NCBI RefSeq assembly: GCF_014636315.1
Contig: NZ_BMED01000001.1
Location: 186,316 to 250,315, forward strand
DNA: 64,000 nt
Reading direction: 5' to 3'
Source: Parundibacterium terreum
GTDB taxonomy: Bacteria; Pseudomonadota; Gammaproteobacteria; Burkholderiales; Burkholderiaceae_D
Shown: positions 16,262-24,416 of the stretch, in pieces
How positions within the stretch are numbered: the first letter of the stretch is position 1
How the letters are laid out: each line of letters begins with the position of its first letter
Made by a program: the position numbers and the translations under genes
The notes under the pieces: model-generated
What the model was told of the DNA's origin: nothing
Database searches by the model: none
The model's input: the letters and a program-made list of their open reading frames with translations, nothing else

Positions 16262-17290
16262 ATGACTAGCGCCCTCGTCAACAAGCAGTTCCGCCTTGCA
16301 GCCCGCCCCGTAGGCATGCCTAAAAACAGTGACTGGTCGGTGACCACTGAACCGGTGCGCGACATCGTCGATGGCGAGATCGTCGTGCAAAGCATTTATC
16401 TGTCGCTGGACCCGGCCATGCGCGGCTGGATGAATGAAGGTAAATCTTACATCCGTCCGGTTGCCATCAATGAGGTAATGCGTGCAGGCGGCATAGGCAA
16501 GGTTGTTGCCTCCAAATCTACCAAATTTGCGGTAGGCGACTATGTGTCTGGTGCTACCGGCGTGCAAAATTACTGGGTGGGCGCGGCTGACGACAAGACT
16601 GCGGCATTTTACAAAGTCGATCCTAAAATGGCACCGCTGCCCAAGTTCATGAATGCGCTCGGCATGCCTGGCATGACGGCCTATTTCGGTTTGCTGGATG
16701 TCGGCATGCCCAAGGCTGGTGAAACCGTGGTGGTCTCAGGTGCTGCCGGTGCGGTGGGCCAGACAGTGGGCCAGGTTGCCAAACAAAAAGGCTGCCGCGT
16801 AGTCGGTATCGCAGGCGGCAAGGACAAATGCGATTTCGTCGTCAATGAACTCGGCTTCGATGCCTGCATTGATTACAAAGGCGGCTCGGTCAAGGATGGC
16901 CTGAAAGAACACTGCCCCAATGGCGTGGACATTTACTTCGATAACGTTGGCGGCGAGATCCTGGATACGGTGCTGACCCGCATCAATATGAAGGCACGTA
17001 TCATTATTTGCGGCGCTATCTCGCAGTACAACAATACGACCCCGGTCAAAGGGCCTGCGAATTACCTGTCGCTGCTGGTGAATCGCGCCCGCATGGAAGG
17101 TATCGTTGTGTTTGACAATGCTGCGCGCTTCCCTGAGGCTGCCGCAGAAATGGGCAAGTGGATGGCGCAGGGCAAATTCCAGACGCGCGAAGACATCGTG
17201 CAGGGGCTGGACAATTTCCCCGATACGCTGTTGATGCTGTTTGAAGGTAAAAATTTCGGCAAGCTGATACTGCAGGTTGCCCAGGAATAA
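16262..17290 (+). CDS. NADP-dependent oxidoreductase, CurA/leukotriene-B4-dehydrogenase type
   Basis: A 342-residue zinc-independent medium-chain reductase that saturates activated C=C bonds with NADPH (curcumin reductase CurA is a close functional type). The Rossmann motif SGAAGAVGQTVGQVAKQKGC is near residues 160-180, followed by GIAGGKDKCDF, where Lys and Arg-type residues bind the NADP phosphate; the zinc ligands of alcohol dehydrogenases are absent. Monocistronic, with a good ribosome-binding site and a strong terminator. A paralogue lies at 19473. Confidence 0.92.
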   Translation: MTSALVNKQFRLAARPVGMPKNSDWSVTTEPVRDIVDGEIVVQSIYLSLDPAMRGWMNEGKSYIRPVAINEVMRAGGIGKVVASKSTKFAVGDYVSGATGVQNYWVGAADDKTAAFYKVDPKMAPLPKFMNALGMPGMTAYFGLLDVGMPKAGETVVVSGAAGAVGQTVGQVAKQKGCRVVGIAGGKDKCDFVVNELGFDACIDYKGGSVKDGLKEHCPNGVDIYFDNVGGEILDTVLTRINMKARIIICGAISQYNNTTPVKGPANYLSLLVNRARMEGIVVFDNAARFPEAAAEMGKWMAQGKFQTREDIVQGLDNFPDTLLMLFEGKNFGKLILQVAQE

Positions 17291-17312
17291 ATGCGCTTAA
17301 ATAGCCCGGAAA

Positions 17313-17353
17313 TAAAAAAGCCGTACTGATCAGTAGTCAGTACGGCTTTTTTT
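17313..17353. terminator. Bidirectional terminator after the first CurA-type gene
   Basis: AAAAAGCCGTACTGA pairs with TCAGTACGGCTTTTT over 15 bp with a 7-nt loop, flanked by an A run and a T run. It serves both convergent genes. Confidence 0.92.
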
Positions 17354-17365
17354 CGAGGGCAGCTT

Positions 17366-18334
17366 TTACGTGCCTTTCCGGGACGCGTATTTTTGCGCCA
17401 TGACTGCGCACACCATCAATTGCAATTGGTGGAATAGCATCAAAGGCAGCAAGACCATGCCTACCGATTGGCTGGCAAACAGCACCTTGGCCATAGGTAC
17501 GCCGCTGGCAAGGCTCTTTTTGGAGCCGCAGAATACGACGGTGATTTCATCTTCCTTGTTGAAGCCGAAACGGCGGCTGGAGTAGGTTGCCAACGCCATG
17601 ATGATGGCCAGCATGACGGCGCTGATGCCGATCAGGCTTACCAGCATATACAAGGGCAATTGCTTCCACAGCCCCTGCTCCACTGCTTCGCTAAAGGCGA
17701 CATACACCACCAGCAGAATGGAGCTCTGGTCCACCATTTTCAGCACATCCTTATGGCGTTCTATCCACGGCGCGATCCAGGGACGGACGATCTGCCCTGC
17801 CACGAACGGCACCAGCAATTGATAGACTATCTTCAGGATGGAATCCAGCGAAGAGTGCCCTGCACCATGCGCGACAACGATCATGCCGACCAGCACCGGT
17901 GTCAGGAAGATACCCAGCAAATTGGAAGCCGAAGCGCTGCATATCGCCGCAGGTACATTGCCGCGCGCTACGGCCGTGAACGCGATGGACGATTGCACGG
18001 TGGATGGCAGCACGCACAAAAACAGTATTCCCAGATACAGGTCTGGCGTGATGATCAGCAGCAGCGCAGGTTTGAGCAACAGCCCCAGCAGTGGGAATAT
18101 CGCGAAAGTGAACAGCAACACGGTCAGGTGCAGCCTCCAGTGCGATGCGCCGGCAATTACTGCTTCGCGCGATAGCTTCGCCCCATGCATGAAAAAAAGC
18201 AGGCCTATCATCAACGTGGTCAGCCAGTCAAAAGCGACCGCGACCTGGCCTGTGCAGGGGAAGAAGCTGGCCGTCAGGATCACGGTCAATAGCATCAGGG
18301 TCAGGTTATCGGGTAAGAAGCGAGGGCGTTTCAT
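17366..18334 (-). CDS. Bile acid:sodium symporter family transporter (YfeH-like)
   Basis: A 322-residue integral membrane protein with about nine or ten helices, of the SBF-like/YfeH branch of the BASS family. Recognisable segments are LMIGLLFFMHGAKLSREAV near the start and LFLCVLPSTVQSSIAFTAVARGN, the crossover motif region (around residues 105-130). The substrate is unknown; related proteins move organic acids with sodium. A TTG eight codons upstream is possible, but ATG 18334 fits the family start. Confidence 0.86.
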   Translation of the reverse strand: MKRPRFLPDNLTLMLLTVILTASFFPCTGQVAVAFDWLTTLMIGLLFFMHGAKLSREAVIAGASHWRLHLTVLLFTFAIFPLLGLLLKPALLLIITPDLYLGILFLCVLPSTVQSSIAFTAVARGNVPAAICSASASNLLGIFLTPVLVGMIVVAHGAGHSSLDSILKIVYQLLVPFVAGQIVRPWIAPWIERHKDVLKMVDQSSILLVVYVAFSEAVEQGLWKQLPLYMLVSLIGISAVMLAIIMALATYSSRRFGFNKEDEITVVFCGSKKSLASGVPMAKVLFASQSVGMVLLPLMLFHQLQLMVCAVMAQKYASRKGT

Positions 18335-18481
18335 GGGGGAGCTATGCAAAAAGAACAAAATCGGAGAAGAGGCGGAAGCAGGTTCTACGCCAATATCGGG
18401 CAGCCCCCATTGTAAAGCATGGCGCCGGCTTCTTTTGCGGGTATTTCGGCCCTTCTGTGGATGGCGCTATCAAAACAGAGT

Positions 18482-19372
18482 TTAGTTTTTGTATATAGTG
18501 CTCAGCTTGTCTATCCATCCGCTGCTATTACTCTTCCTGCTCACCAGAACTACATTTTGCCGGCAGAAGTAAGGACAGCCTGTAATTGCCAGCGTTTGCA
18601 TGCCCAGCGCATCGATGACGTAGTCAGGCAGATACGCCAGCGCCTGGCCGTCAGCCAGCAATTGGCTGATCAGCAGCAGGTCATCGCTGCGGAAGCGTAT
18701 GGTCCTGGGAAAAATGTCATCGCGCCAACCGTCGCTTGCTGCATGGCGTTCCAGCGATACAAACGGCGGCGTCAGCAGCGCCGCGAAATCATGCTTCAGC
18801 ACTTCTTCAACGGCTGCCTTATAGGCATGATACCCATTTGCCAGCACATGCTTATTGCTTATCGCAACTCTAAACTCTGTTTGGCCTAGGGGCATGCCTA
18901 GCAGGCGAGCATCCAGGTTTTCTGTGACGGTAGTAGTGACTACAGCTACATCGGCCTCGCCGTTGATCACCGAGGCCAGGGCGGCGTGCTCGGTCTTTTG
19001 CTCAAAACTGACCAATGCTTTGGGATAATTGTGTATTACTTTGGCTGCCAGCTCGCGTCCCCAGCCCAGATGCAGCAGCGCCGGCGCGGCGATCCTGCAT
19101 TTGAAGGTATGCTTTTTGCCTGCAAATTCTGATTGCAATTGCTCTGCGGCTGCCAGCAGGTCCGCTGCACGCTCTTTCAGCTTCTCGCCGCCGGCATTGA
19201 GTTTCAGTGCCCTGCCGTCGCGGTCGAACAGGCGCACCTGCAATTCTTCCTCCAGTCTTTTCAGGGACTTTGACAAGGCTCCGGGAGTAAGATGAATCTG
19301 CTCCGCAGCCAGCGCCAGATTCTGATAGCGGGCTATCAATAAAAAATGCTTTAACTCGTTCAGGTCTATCAT
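18482..19372 (-). CDS. LysR-family transcriptional regulator
   Basis: A 296-residue LysR protein: helix-turn-helix at residues about 5-60 (LNELKHFLLIARYQNLALAAEQIHLTPGALSKSLKRLEEEL), effector-binding domain after residue 90. Position 25-30 deviates a little from the usual LysR Ala-Ala-Ser spacing but the fold is plain. It is divergent from the oxidoreductase gene at 19473, its probable target, and upstream in the same direction of the symporter gene, from which it is separated by 147 bp. Confidence 0.9.
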   Translation of the reverse strand: MIDLNELKHFLLIARYQNLALAAEQIHLTPGALSKSLKRLEEELQVRLFDRDGRALKLNAGGEKLKERAADLLAAAEQLQSEFAGKKHTFKCRIAAPALLHLGWGRELAAKVIHNYPKALVSFEQKTEHAALASVINGEADVAVVTTTVTENLDARLLGMPLGQTEFRVAISNKHVLANGYHAYKAAVEEVLKHDFAALLTPPFVSLERHAASDGWRDDIFPRTIRFRSDDLLLISQLLADGQALAYLPDYVIDALGMQTLAITGCPYFCRQNVVLVSRKSNSSGWIDKLSTIYKN

Positions 19373-19417
19373 GGATGATTGAATATTAGTACATGATTAT
19401 GGAATATTTATCGAACA

Positions 19418-19444
19418 AAAGTATATAGATATCGCCGATACTTT
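19418..19444. promoter_or_regulatory. Inverted repeat AAAGTAT-N13-ATACTTT, candidate LysR operator
   Basis: Perfect 7-bp half-sites separated by 13 bp lie in the 100-bp gap between the divergent LysR and oxidoreductase genes. Dyads of this spacing and AT content are common LysR targets. The inner sequence contains a second smaller dyad, GATATCGCCGATA. Confidence 0.5.
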
Positions 19445-19472
19445 GCACATCTGATAAATCTCGGGAGTGATT

Positions 19473-20501
19473 ATGCAAACCAGAATCTTTAACAATAAAC
19501 AATGGTTTTATGTGAGGCGCCCGGATGGCCGCGTGGGCGCCGAGCACTATGAACTCCGAGAAAGCGCGATTGACGATAGCTTGGCCAATAATGAAGTGCT
19601 GGTGCAGGCGCGCTATATCAGCGTTGATCCGTATATGCGCATCCAGCAGCATGAACGCAGGACTTATGACGTGCCGCATCCGCTGGGAATCGTGCAGCGG
19701 GCAGGCGTCGTTGCCCAGGTGCTGGCTTCTGCCAGCGAGCGTTTCCAGCCTGGCGACTGGGTGCTTGGCTATAACGGCTGGCAGTTATTTGATAAATGCC
19801 ATGCCAACGATCTGCAAAAGCTGGATGCGGAAGCCGCTCCCGTCTCGACTGCACTGGGTGTACTCGGCATGCCCGGCAGGACTGCATGGTTCGGTCTGAT
19901 GGAGGCTGGCCGCCCTCGCCCGGGGGAAACCCTGGTTGTATCGGGCGCAGCGGGTGCCGTGGGCTCTCTGGTTACGCAGTTTGGCAAACGCGCCGGCTGC
20001 CGCGTGATAGGGATTGCCGGCGGCGCAAAAAAATGCGCGTATCTGTTGAATGAGCTGGGCCTGGACGGAGCCGTCGACTATAAGGCCTTTTCCAGTGCAG
20101 ATGCGCTGGCCGCAGAGATCCAGAAGCAAACCGGCGGCGTCGATATCTATTTCGACAATGTGGGCGGCATGGTGACCGATGCGGTCATCCCCTTGATCAA
20201 GCTGAGAGCGCGCATCATCATTTGCGGCACCATCAGCCAGTATGACGGCGGCCTGGACCATCCTGACCTGGCTCCGCGCATGTTGCAGCATATGCTGTTC
20301 CAGCGCGCGACGATACAAGGCATTCTGGCACGCGATTTTGTAGCCAGGATGGATGAAATGCGCGCCATCGTTGCGCCCTGGGTCAAGAACCGCGAAATCG
20401 TCTTTGATGAAACCATCGTAGATGGATTCGATCAATTGCCACAGGCGTTGAACATGCTGTTCGAAGGAAAAAACGTCGGCAAACTGCTGGTGCGCGTTTA
20501 A
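19473..20501 (+). CDS. NADP-dependent oxidoreductase, CurA/leukotriene-B4-dehydrogenase type (paralogue)
   Basis: A 342-residue paralogue of the enzyme at 16262, with matching segments such as LSGAAGAVGSLVTQFGKRAGC and GIAGGAKKCAYLLNELGLD and a closely similar C-terminus (MLFEGKNVGKLLVRV). It should reduce enones or similar activated double bonds with NADPH. A GTG two codons upstream is possible; ATG 19473 has GGGAG at proper spacing. Regulation by the divergent LysR protein is likely. Confidence 0.92.
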   Translation: MQTRIFNNKQWFYVRRPDGRVGAEHYELRESAIDDSLANNEVLVQARYISVDPYMRIQQHERRTYDVPHPLGIVQRAGVVAQVLASASERFQPGDWVLGYNGWQLFDKCHANDLQKLDAEAAPVSTALGVLGMPGRTAWFGLMEAGRPRPGETLVVSGAAGAVGSLVTQFGKRAGCRVIGIAGGAKKCAYLLNELGLDGAVDYKAFSSADALAAEIQKQTGGVDIYFDNVGGMVTDAVIPLIKLRARIIICGTISQYDGGLDHPDLAPRMLQHMLFQRATIQGILARDFVARMDEMRAIVAPWVKNREIVFDETIVDGFDQLPQALNMLFEGKNVGKLLVRV

Positions 20502-20543
20502 ATATCTACTCATCTAAGCAGGCCAATACACTTGGGCCGGGAT

Positions 20544-22739
20544 CTATTTGTAGCTGTATCCCGGCGCATCCATCTGCCACAGGAAGAAGGACCAGACATC
20601 GGCGGTTTCGGCAATTATCTTTGCTCTACTTGATCCCATGCCGTGCCCGCCGTCATAGTCGATGCGCAGTAGTACCGGCTTGCCACTGCTTGAGGCAGCT
20701 TGCAGTCTGGCCGCAAGCTTGGACGACATCCAGGATGCCACGCGGGGATCATTGGCTCCGGTCGTGATGATAACGGCCGGGTACGCCACGCCGTCACGGA
20801 CGTTGTGATAGGGGCTATTCGATAGCATGGCCTTGAACTGCGCAGGATTCTTGACTGTACCGAATTCTGCAATATTTGGCGGCCCGTTTGGCGTCAGCTC
20901 TGCCCGTAACAAATCCGATAAACCCACCCCGCTATGGGCAGCCGCAAACAGTTCCGGCCGGCGATTGATGGCGCCGCCTATGGTGATTCCGCCTGCGCTT
21001 TTCCCCTGCCCTGCCAGTTTAGTGCTGGATGTGTAATTGTTCTTGATCAGATATTCGGCTGCTGCGATGAAGTCCAGCGCGGTGTTTGCCTTGTTCAGGA
21101 TATGCGCTCCCTGATGCCAGTCTTCGCCCAGCTCGCCACCTCCGCGTACATGGGCAATCGCGATGACGCCGCCCTGCTCCAGCCACGCGAGGCGCATCGG
21201 ATCAAAATTCGGCGACATGGTTAAACCATAGGCGCCATAGCCGCTCAGGATGGTGGGGTTGCTGCTATCCAGTTTGATGTCTTTGCGGTATAGCAGAGAC
21301 ATTGGCACCTGAACGCCGTCATGGCTTCTGACCATCACCAGCCTGGTCGCGATGTTGCTGAAGTCTGCTCTGGAGGGTTGAACAATGCCCACGTCATTGA
21401 AACGCCCTTCTGCCGAAACCTTGAATACGGCCTTGGGACTGGTCCAGCCTTCCAGTGCAATCGATGCACCCTCGTCGGTGGAGTCGGCGCCAATCTGGCG
21501 TATTGTTCCCGCAAATGGCAGTTCTGGCGCATTGGTTTGTAAACTGCTGTGATCGAGCCGTATGAGTTTGCTGCTGCCGTTCGCCAGTGCATGCAGATAC
21601 AAGGCATCCTTGGCGACTGCACCGCCGCGCAACACGTCGCTGCCCGGCTTGACGACGGTCTTGGCGGTGGAGAGATAAGGTTTTTTCAAATCAAGCTGCA
21701 GTATCTTGCCGCGCGGCGCTTTTTGGTAGGACAGCAGATATAGCTGGTCTCCATGCAGCCACGCCGCATGAATCTGGTCAGCCGGAGCTGCCAGCTTTTG
21801 CCAAGGAGTGGCATTACCTTTTAGATCCGCCAGTTTTGCTACATACAAGCTGCGGTCTACCGCATCGCCATGCTCGACTTCCGCTATCACGTAGGTCGAG
21901 TTGGCATCGGTGATGAGGTGAGGCAGATCAGCGGTGGCAAAGGGCCGTTGTGCGTTCAGGCCAAAACCGATCAAAGCCTGGTCCTTGTCCGGGCTCTGAG
22001 CGATGATATGCTGCCAGACCACGCTCTTGTTATAGCGCTCGCCGACGCCTTTCGCATCCTTCTTTGGCAGGCGGTTATAGAAGAAGCCGCTGCTATCCGG
22101 CAGCCAGGCCATTCCGTGGTGATTCAGGCCTGCTCTGTCTATGGATTCCGGCAGTTGGCTGGCATCTTCCACCTTGATGATTTTCAGGACGCTATTTTCC
22201 GAACCTCCCTGTGACAGCCCGACAATGACCATTGCAGCATCCAGTGAAGGATACAGGAAGTCGATCGCATAGGTCTTGCCGGGGCTTGACATTGAGTCCG
22301 GGTCCAGCAGCAGCTTCTGGCCGCCCGTTGCGGCATTGCGTACGAACAAGCGGCGGCCATTACGGCCCGCCTCGGCCAGCAGGTAGAACTGCTGGCCCCG
22401 CACTTCAACCAGATTCGCGATGCTGTCGGAAGCATTGTTCAATTCGGCCAGTCTTTGCATCAGGGCAGTCCGCCCTGAAATATGCTGCAGCACATTTCCT
22501 GTGAAGTCGGCCTGTGCTTTCATCCAGGTGCTGACTTCCCCATCTGTCAGTTGCTCCAGGTAGCGATAAGGGTCATTGACCTTGGTGCCGAAGTAATTGT
22601 TGACGACGGTGCGTACCGGACTTGCCGGAGGCTTGCCCCATGCGGGAGCGGCGGAATCCGCTGCTTGTACATGATTGATGCACAGACTTGCCAGGAGGAA
22701 TATAGCTGTCGCAAAGCGGCCTTGTGAGGATAAAAGCAT
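20544..22739 (-). CDS. Secreted prolyl oligopeptidase (S9A family)
   Basis: A 731-residue serine peptidase with an N-terminal signal peptide (cleavage near residue 26, after HVQA), so periplasmic or exported. It has the family layout: N-terminal segment PVRTVVNNYFGTKVNDPYRYLE, a beta-propeller domain and a C-terminal alpha/beta hydrolase domain. The nucleophile is Ser581 in GQGKSAGG, a variant of the common GGSNGG; the Asp is in GANDPRV and the His in DGGHGMG. Cleaves after proline in short peptides. Monocistronic. Confidence 0.92.
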   Translation of the reverse strand: MLLSSQGRFATAIFLLASLCINHVQAADSAAPAWGKPPASPVRTVVNNYFGTKVNDPYRYLEQLTDGEVSTWMKAQADFTGNVLQHISGRTALMQRLAELNNASDSIANLVEVRGQQFYLLAEAGRNGRRLFVRNAATGGQKLLLDPDSMSSPGKTYAIDFLYPSLDAAMVIVGLSQGGSENSVLKIIKVEDASQLPESIDRAGLNHHGMAWLPDSSGFFYNRLPKKDAKGVGERYNKSVVWQHIIAQSPDKDQALIGFGLNAQRPFATADLPHLITDANSTYVIAEVEHGDAVDRSLYVAKLADLKGNATPWQKLAAPADQIHAAWLHGDQLYLLSYQKAPRGKILQLDLKKPYLSTAKTVVKPGSDVLRGGAVAKDALYLHALANGSSKLIRLDHSSLQTNAPELPFAGTIRQIGADSTDEGASIALEGWTSPKAVFKVSAEGRFNDVGIVQPSRADFSNIATRLVMVRSHDGVQVPMSLLYRKDIKLDSSNPTILSGYGAYGLTMSPNFDPMRLAWLEQGGVIAIAHVRGGGELGEDWHQGAHILNKANTALDFIAAAEYLIKNNYTSSTKLAGQGKSAGGITIGGAINRRPELFAAAHSGVGLSDLLRAELTPNGPPNIAEFGTVKNPAQFKAMLSNSPYHNVRDGVAYPAVIITTGANDPRVASWMSSKLAARLQAASSSGKPVLLRIDYDGGHGMGSSRAKIIAETADVWSFFLWQMDAPGYSYK

Positions 22740-22941
22740 GTTGGCTCTAGAGAATTGTTGCTGATTATTATAGGTGGCTTATCAATAAGTCATGAAAAAA
22801 CTGCCAGTTTATTTGCATTTCAGCCCTGCTTTCACCTGCTTTATTCCCGCATTCCGGCATTTCGTCGCATTGCATTGGCAACAAGAAGAAGTCTTGTCTA
22901 CAGTGCTGACATCGACACAAGCTTACCAGCAGGAGAAAAAC

Positions 22942-23304
22942 ATGAAAATCAGCACTGTACTGCACCCATCTGTTCTCACCAAGCTCGCCCTGTGTGCGGT
23001 ATTCTTCACTAGCTTGCTGACGATAGCTCTCACCGCAACATCAACTGCTCGCAATATGTCCCCAACACCTGCTATCATGGTGGACGATACGGTTCATACA
23101 GTGATCATTTCGGCAAAGCGCCTGTCCAACGAACAGAAGCAGGCAATGGCGACACAAGAGGCTGCGCAACAGGTACAGACTGTTGTCCTTACAGCAAAAC
23201 GCTTGTCGGCATCAGAGAAACTGGCCAGCCTGCGGCAGGAGCAAGCCTCTTTAATCTCATTGAATTCTGCCGCAAGAGCCAAAGTAGCAACGCAATTTAG
23301 CTAA
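22942..23304 (+). CDS. Small exported or membrane-anchored protein with two VxxxAKRLS repeats
   Basis: A 120-residue protein I do not recognise. ATG 22942 is preceded by CAGGAG; the frame is open for 50 more codons upstream, but that part has no ribosome-binding site. A hydrophobic segment (about 13-33) is a signal peptide or membrane anchor. Two copies of TVxxxAKRLS followed by a charged helix, period 27 residues, occupy residues about 54-108. The V-V-x-x-A-K-R pattern resembles the TonB box of outer-membrane receptors, a likeness only. No partner receptor is nearby. Confidence 0.7.
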   Translation: MKISTVLHPSVLTKLALCAVFFTSLLTIALTATSTARNMSPTPAIMVDDTVHTVIISAKRLSNEQKQAMATQEAAQQVQTVVLTAKRLSASEKLASLRQEQASLISLNSAARAKVATQFS

Positions 23305-23349
23305 GATTCGCATATTATTATCATTGATACCCTGGAAGACAGAATAATC

Positions 23350-23667
23350 ATGTTAAAGAAATCCGCTTTATTGGGCATTGCCTTGTCCACCATGATGGTC
23401 GGTAGCGCCCTGGCGCTGACCATGCCGGAAAAAACAACGCAGCTCGACAGCCGCAAGGCGCTGAGCGCCGCCGCTGCATCGGCCTCTGCCAGTGCCGTAG
23501 CGCAGCCGGTCTATCTGGACAGGACAGGTGTAGACAGAGCGTCTATCCACTTGCAAATTTTGCAGCAAACGACGACGCATTTTGCTGAAACCTGCCCCGA
23601 TAAAAAAAACTCCGCTGATGAAATGAGCGGCGGTCGTGCTGTGATGAAGCCCGCCAGTCAATCCTGA
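23350..23667 (+). CDS. Small secreted protein of unknown function
   Basis: A 105-residue protein with a clean signal peptide (MLKKSALLGIALSTMMVGSALA, cleavage near residue 22-23), followed by an alanine/serine-rich stretch (about residues 37-52) and a polar tail with one Cys in ETCPDKKN. It follows the repeat protein by 45 bp in the same direction. No family is recognised. Shine-Dalgarno is weak, so the level may be low. Confidence 0.6.
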   Translation: MLKKSALLGIALSTMMVGSALALTMPEKTTQLDSRKALSAAAASASASAVAQPVYLDRTGVDRASIHLQILQQTTTHFAETCPDKKNSADEMSGGRAVMKPASQS

Positions 23668-23684
23668 TCTTCTGCAGTAAAAAC

Positions 23685-23712
23685 AGGCTGTGGACCGATG
23701 TCTTCACAGCCT
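23685..23712 (+). other. Stem-loop AGGCTGTG/CACAGCCT
   Basis: A perfect 8-bp stem with a 12-nt loop, just after the small secreted protein gene. It lacks a T tract, so it may be a weak or Rho-assisted terminator or an mRNA-stabilising end. Confidence 0.4.
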
Positions 23713-23818
23713 TGCCGGCGAGAACTATCCTGCCCTTCCACCCTGCCCGCCTTCAGCATTTCCTGCTCTGCCAGTAGTTGTCCTTGTTTTCCTCTATTAG
23801 TCCTATTTCGCCTTGCCG

Positions 23819-24265
23819 TTATAAAGCCCCGCGGTCTATCCGTTTGCTCAGGATAATAGACGTAGAGGTCTGCCTTACGCCATCCAGCGCACCTATCTGA
23901 TCCAGCAAGCGATCCAGTACTTCTGTCGTAGCACAGCGCAGGGTCAGCATGTAGTCAATGGCGCCGCTGACTGCGCACAAGGTTTCCACTTCCGGCAGTT
24001 GTTGCAGGAATTTCATCAAACTGGGTGCATAGCGGGCCTCGACCGACAAGCCCACATAGGCACGTACTGCCGGCTGGAACATCTCCTGGTTCAGCTTCAA
24101 GCCGTAACCCGCGATCACTCCCCTTTTCTCCAGCGCATTGATGCGGGCGATGACCGTTGTCCTGGCAATATCTACCTGCTTGGCGATCGTCGTTACCGGC
24201 AGGCGTGCATTGTCCATCAGCAACGCCAGTATTTTATTGTCGATATCGTCCAGGCTGGGCTTCAT
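23819..24265 (-). CDS. AsnC/Lrp-family transcriptional regulator
   Basis: A 148-residue feast/famine regulator. The N-terminal helix-turn-helix reads LDDIDNKILALLMDNARLPVTTIAKQVDIARTTVIARINALEKRGVI; the C-terminal RAM domain (about residues 65-145) binds amino acids and makes the octamer. It is divergent from the lysine-6-dehydrogenase-like gene, and three phased repeats lie between them, the first touching its own start codon. This strongly suggests autorepression and control of lysine breakdown; the ligand is probably lysine or a product, by inference. Confidence 0.93.
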   Translation of the reverse strand: MKPSLDDIDNKILALLMDNARLPVTTIAKQVDIARTTVIARINALEKRGVIAGYGLKLNQEMFQPAVRAYVGLSVEARYAPSLMKFLQQLPEVETLCAVSGAIDYMLTLRCATTEVLDRLLDQIGALDGVRQTSTSIILSKRIDRGAL

Positions 24266-24318
24266 TTGGTCATTTTGTAGTAAAAATTGGTCATATTGTT
24301 GCGATGTGGGTCATCTTG
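24266..24318. promoter_or_regulatory. Three phased direct repeats TTGGTCATnTTG, candidate Lrp-type operator
   Basis: Copies at 24266-24277, 24287-24298 and 24307-24318 (the last is TGGGTCATCTTG) are spaced 21 and 20 bp, about two helical turns, so they face one side of the DNA. They lie directly before the Lrp-type gene and about 100 bp before the lysine-6-dehydrogenase-like gene. Multimeric Lrp/AsnC proteins wrap such arrays. Confidence 0.6.
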
Positions 24319-24416
24319 ACGATATTTTACACTCTATTATCTGACAAAACTTGCCAATACACTTACTCCAGTTGCATCACATACCAATACCCTCATCACT
24401 GCATACTGGAGACCCC

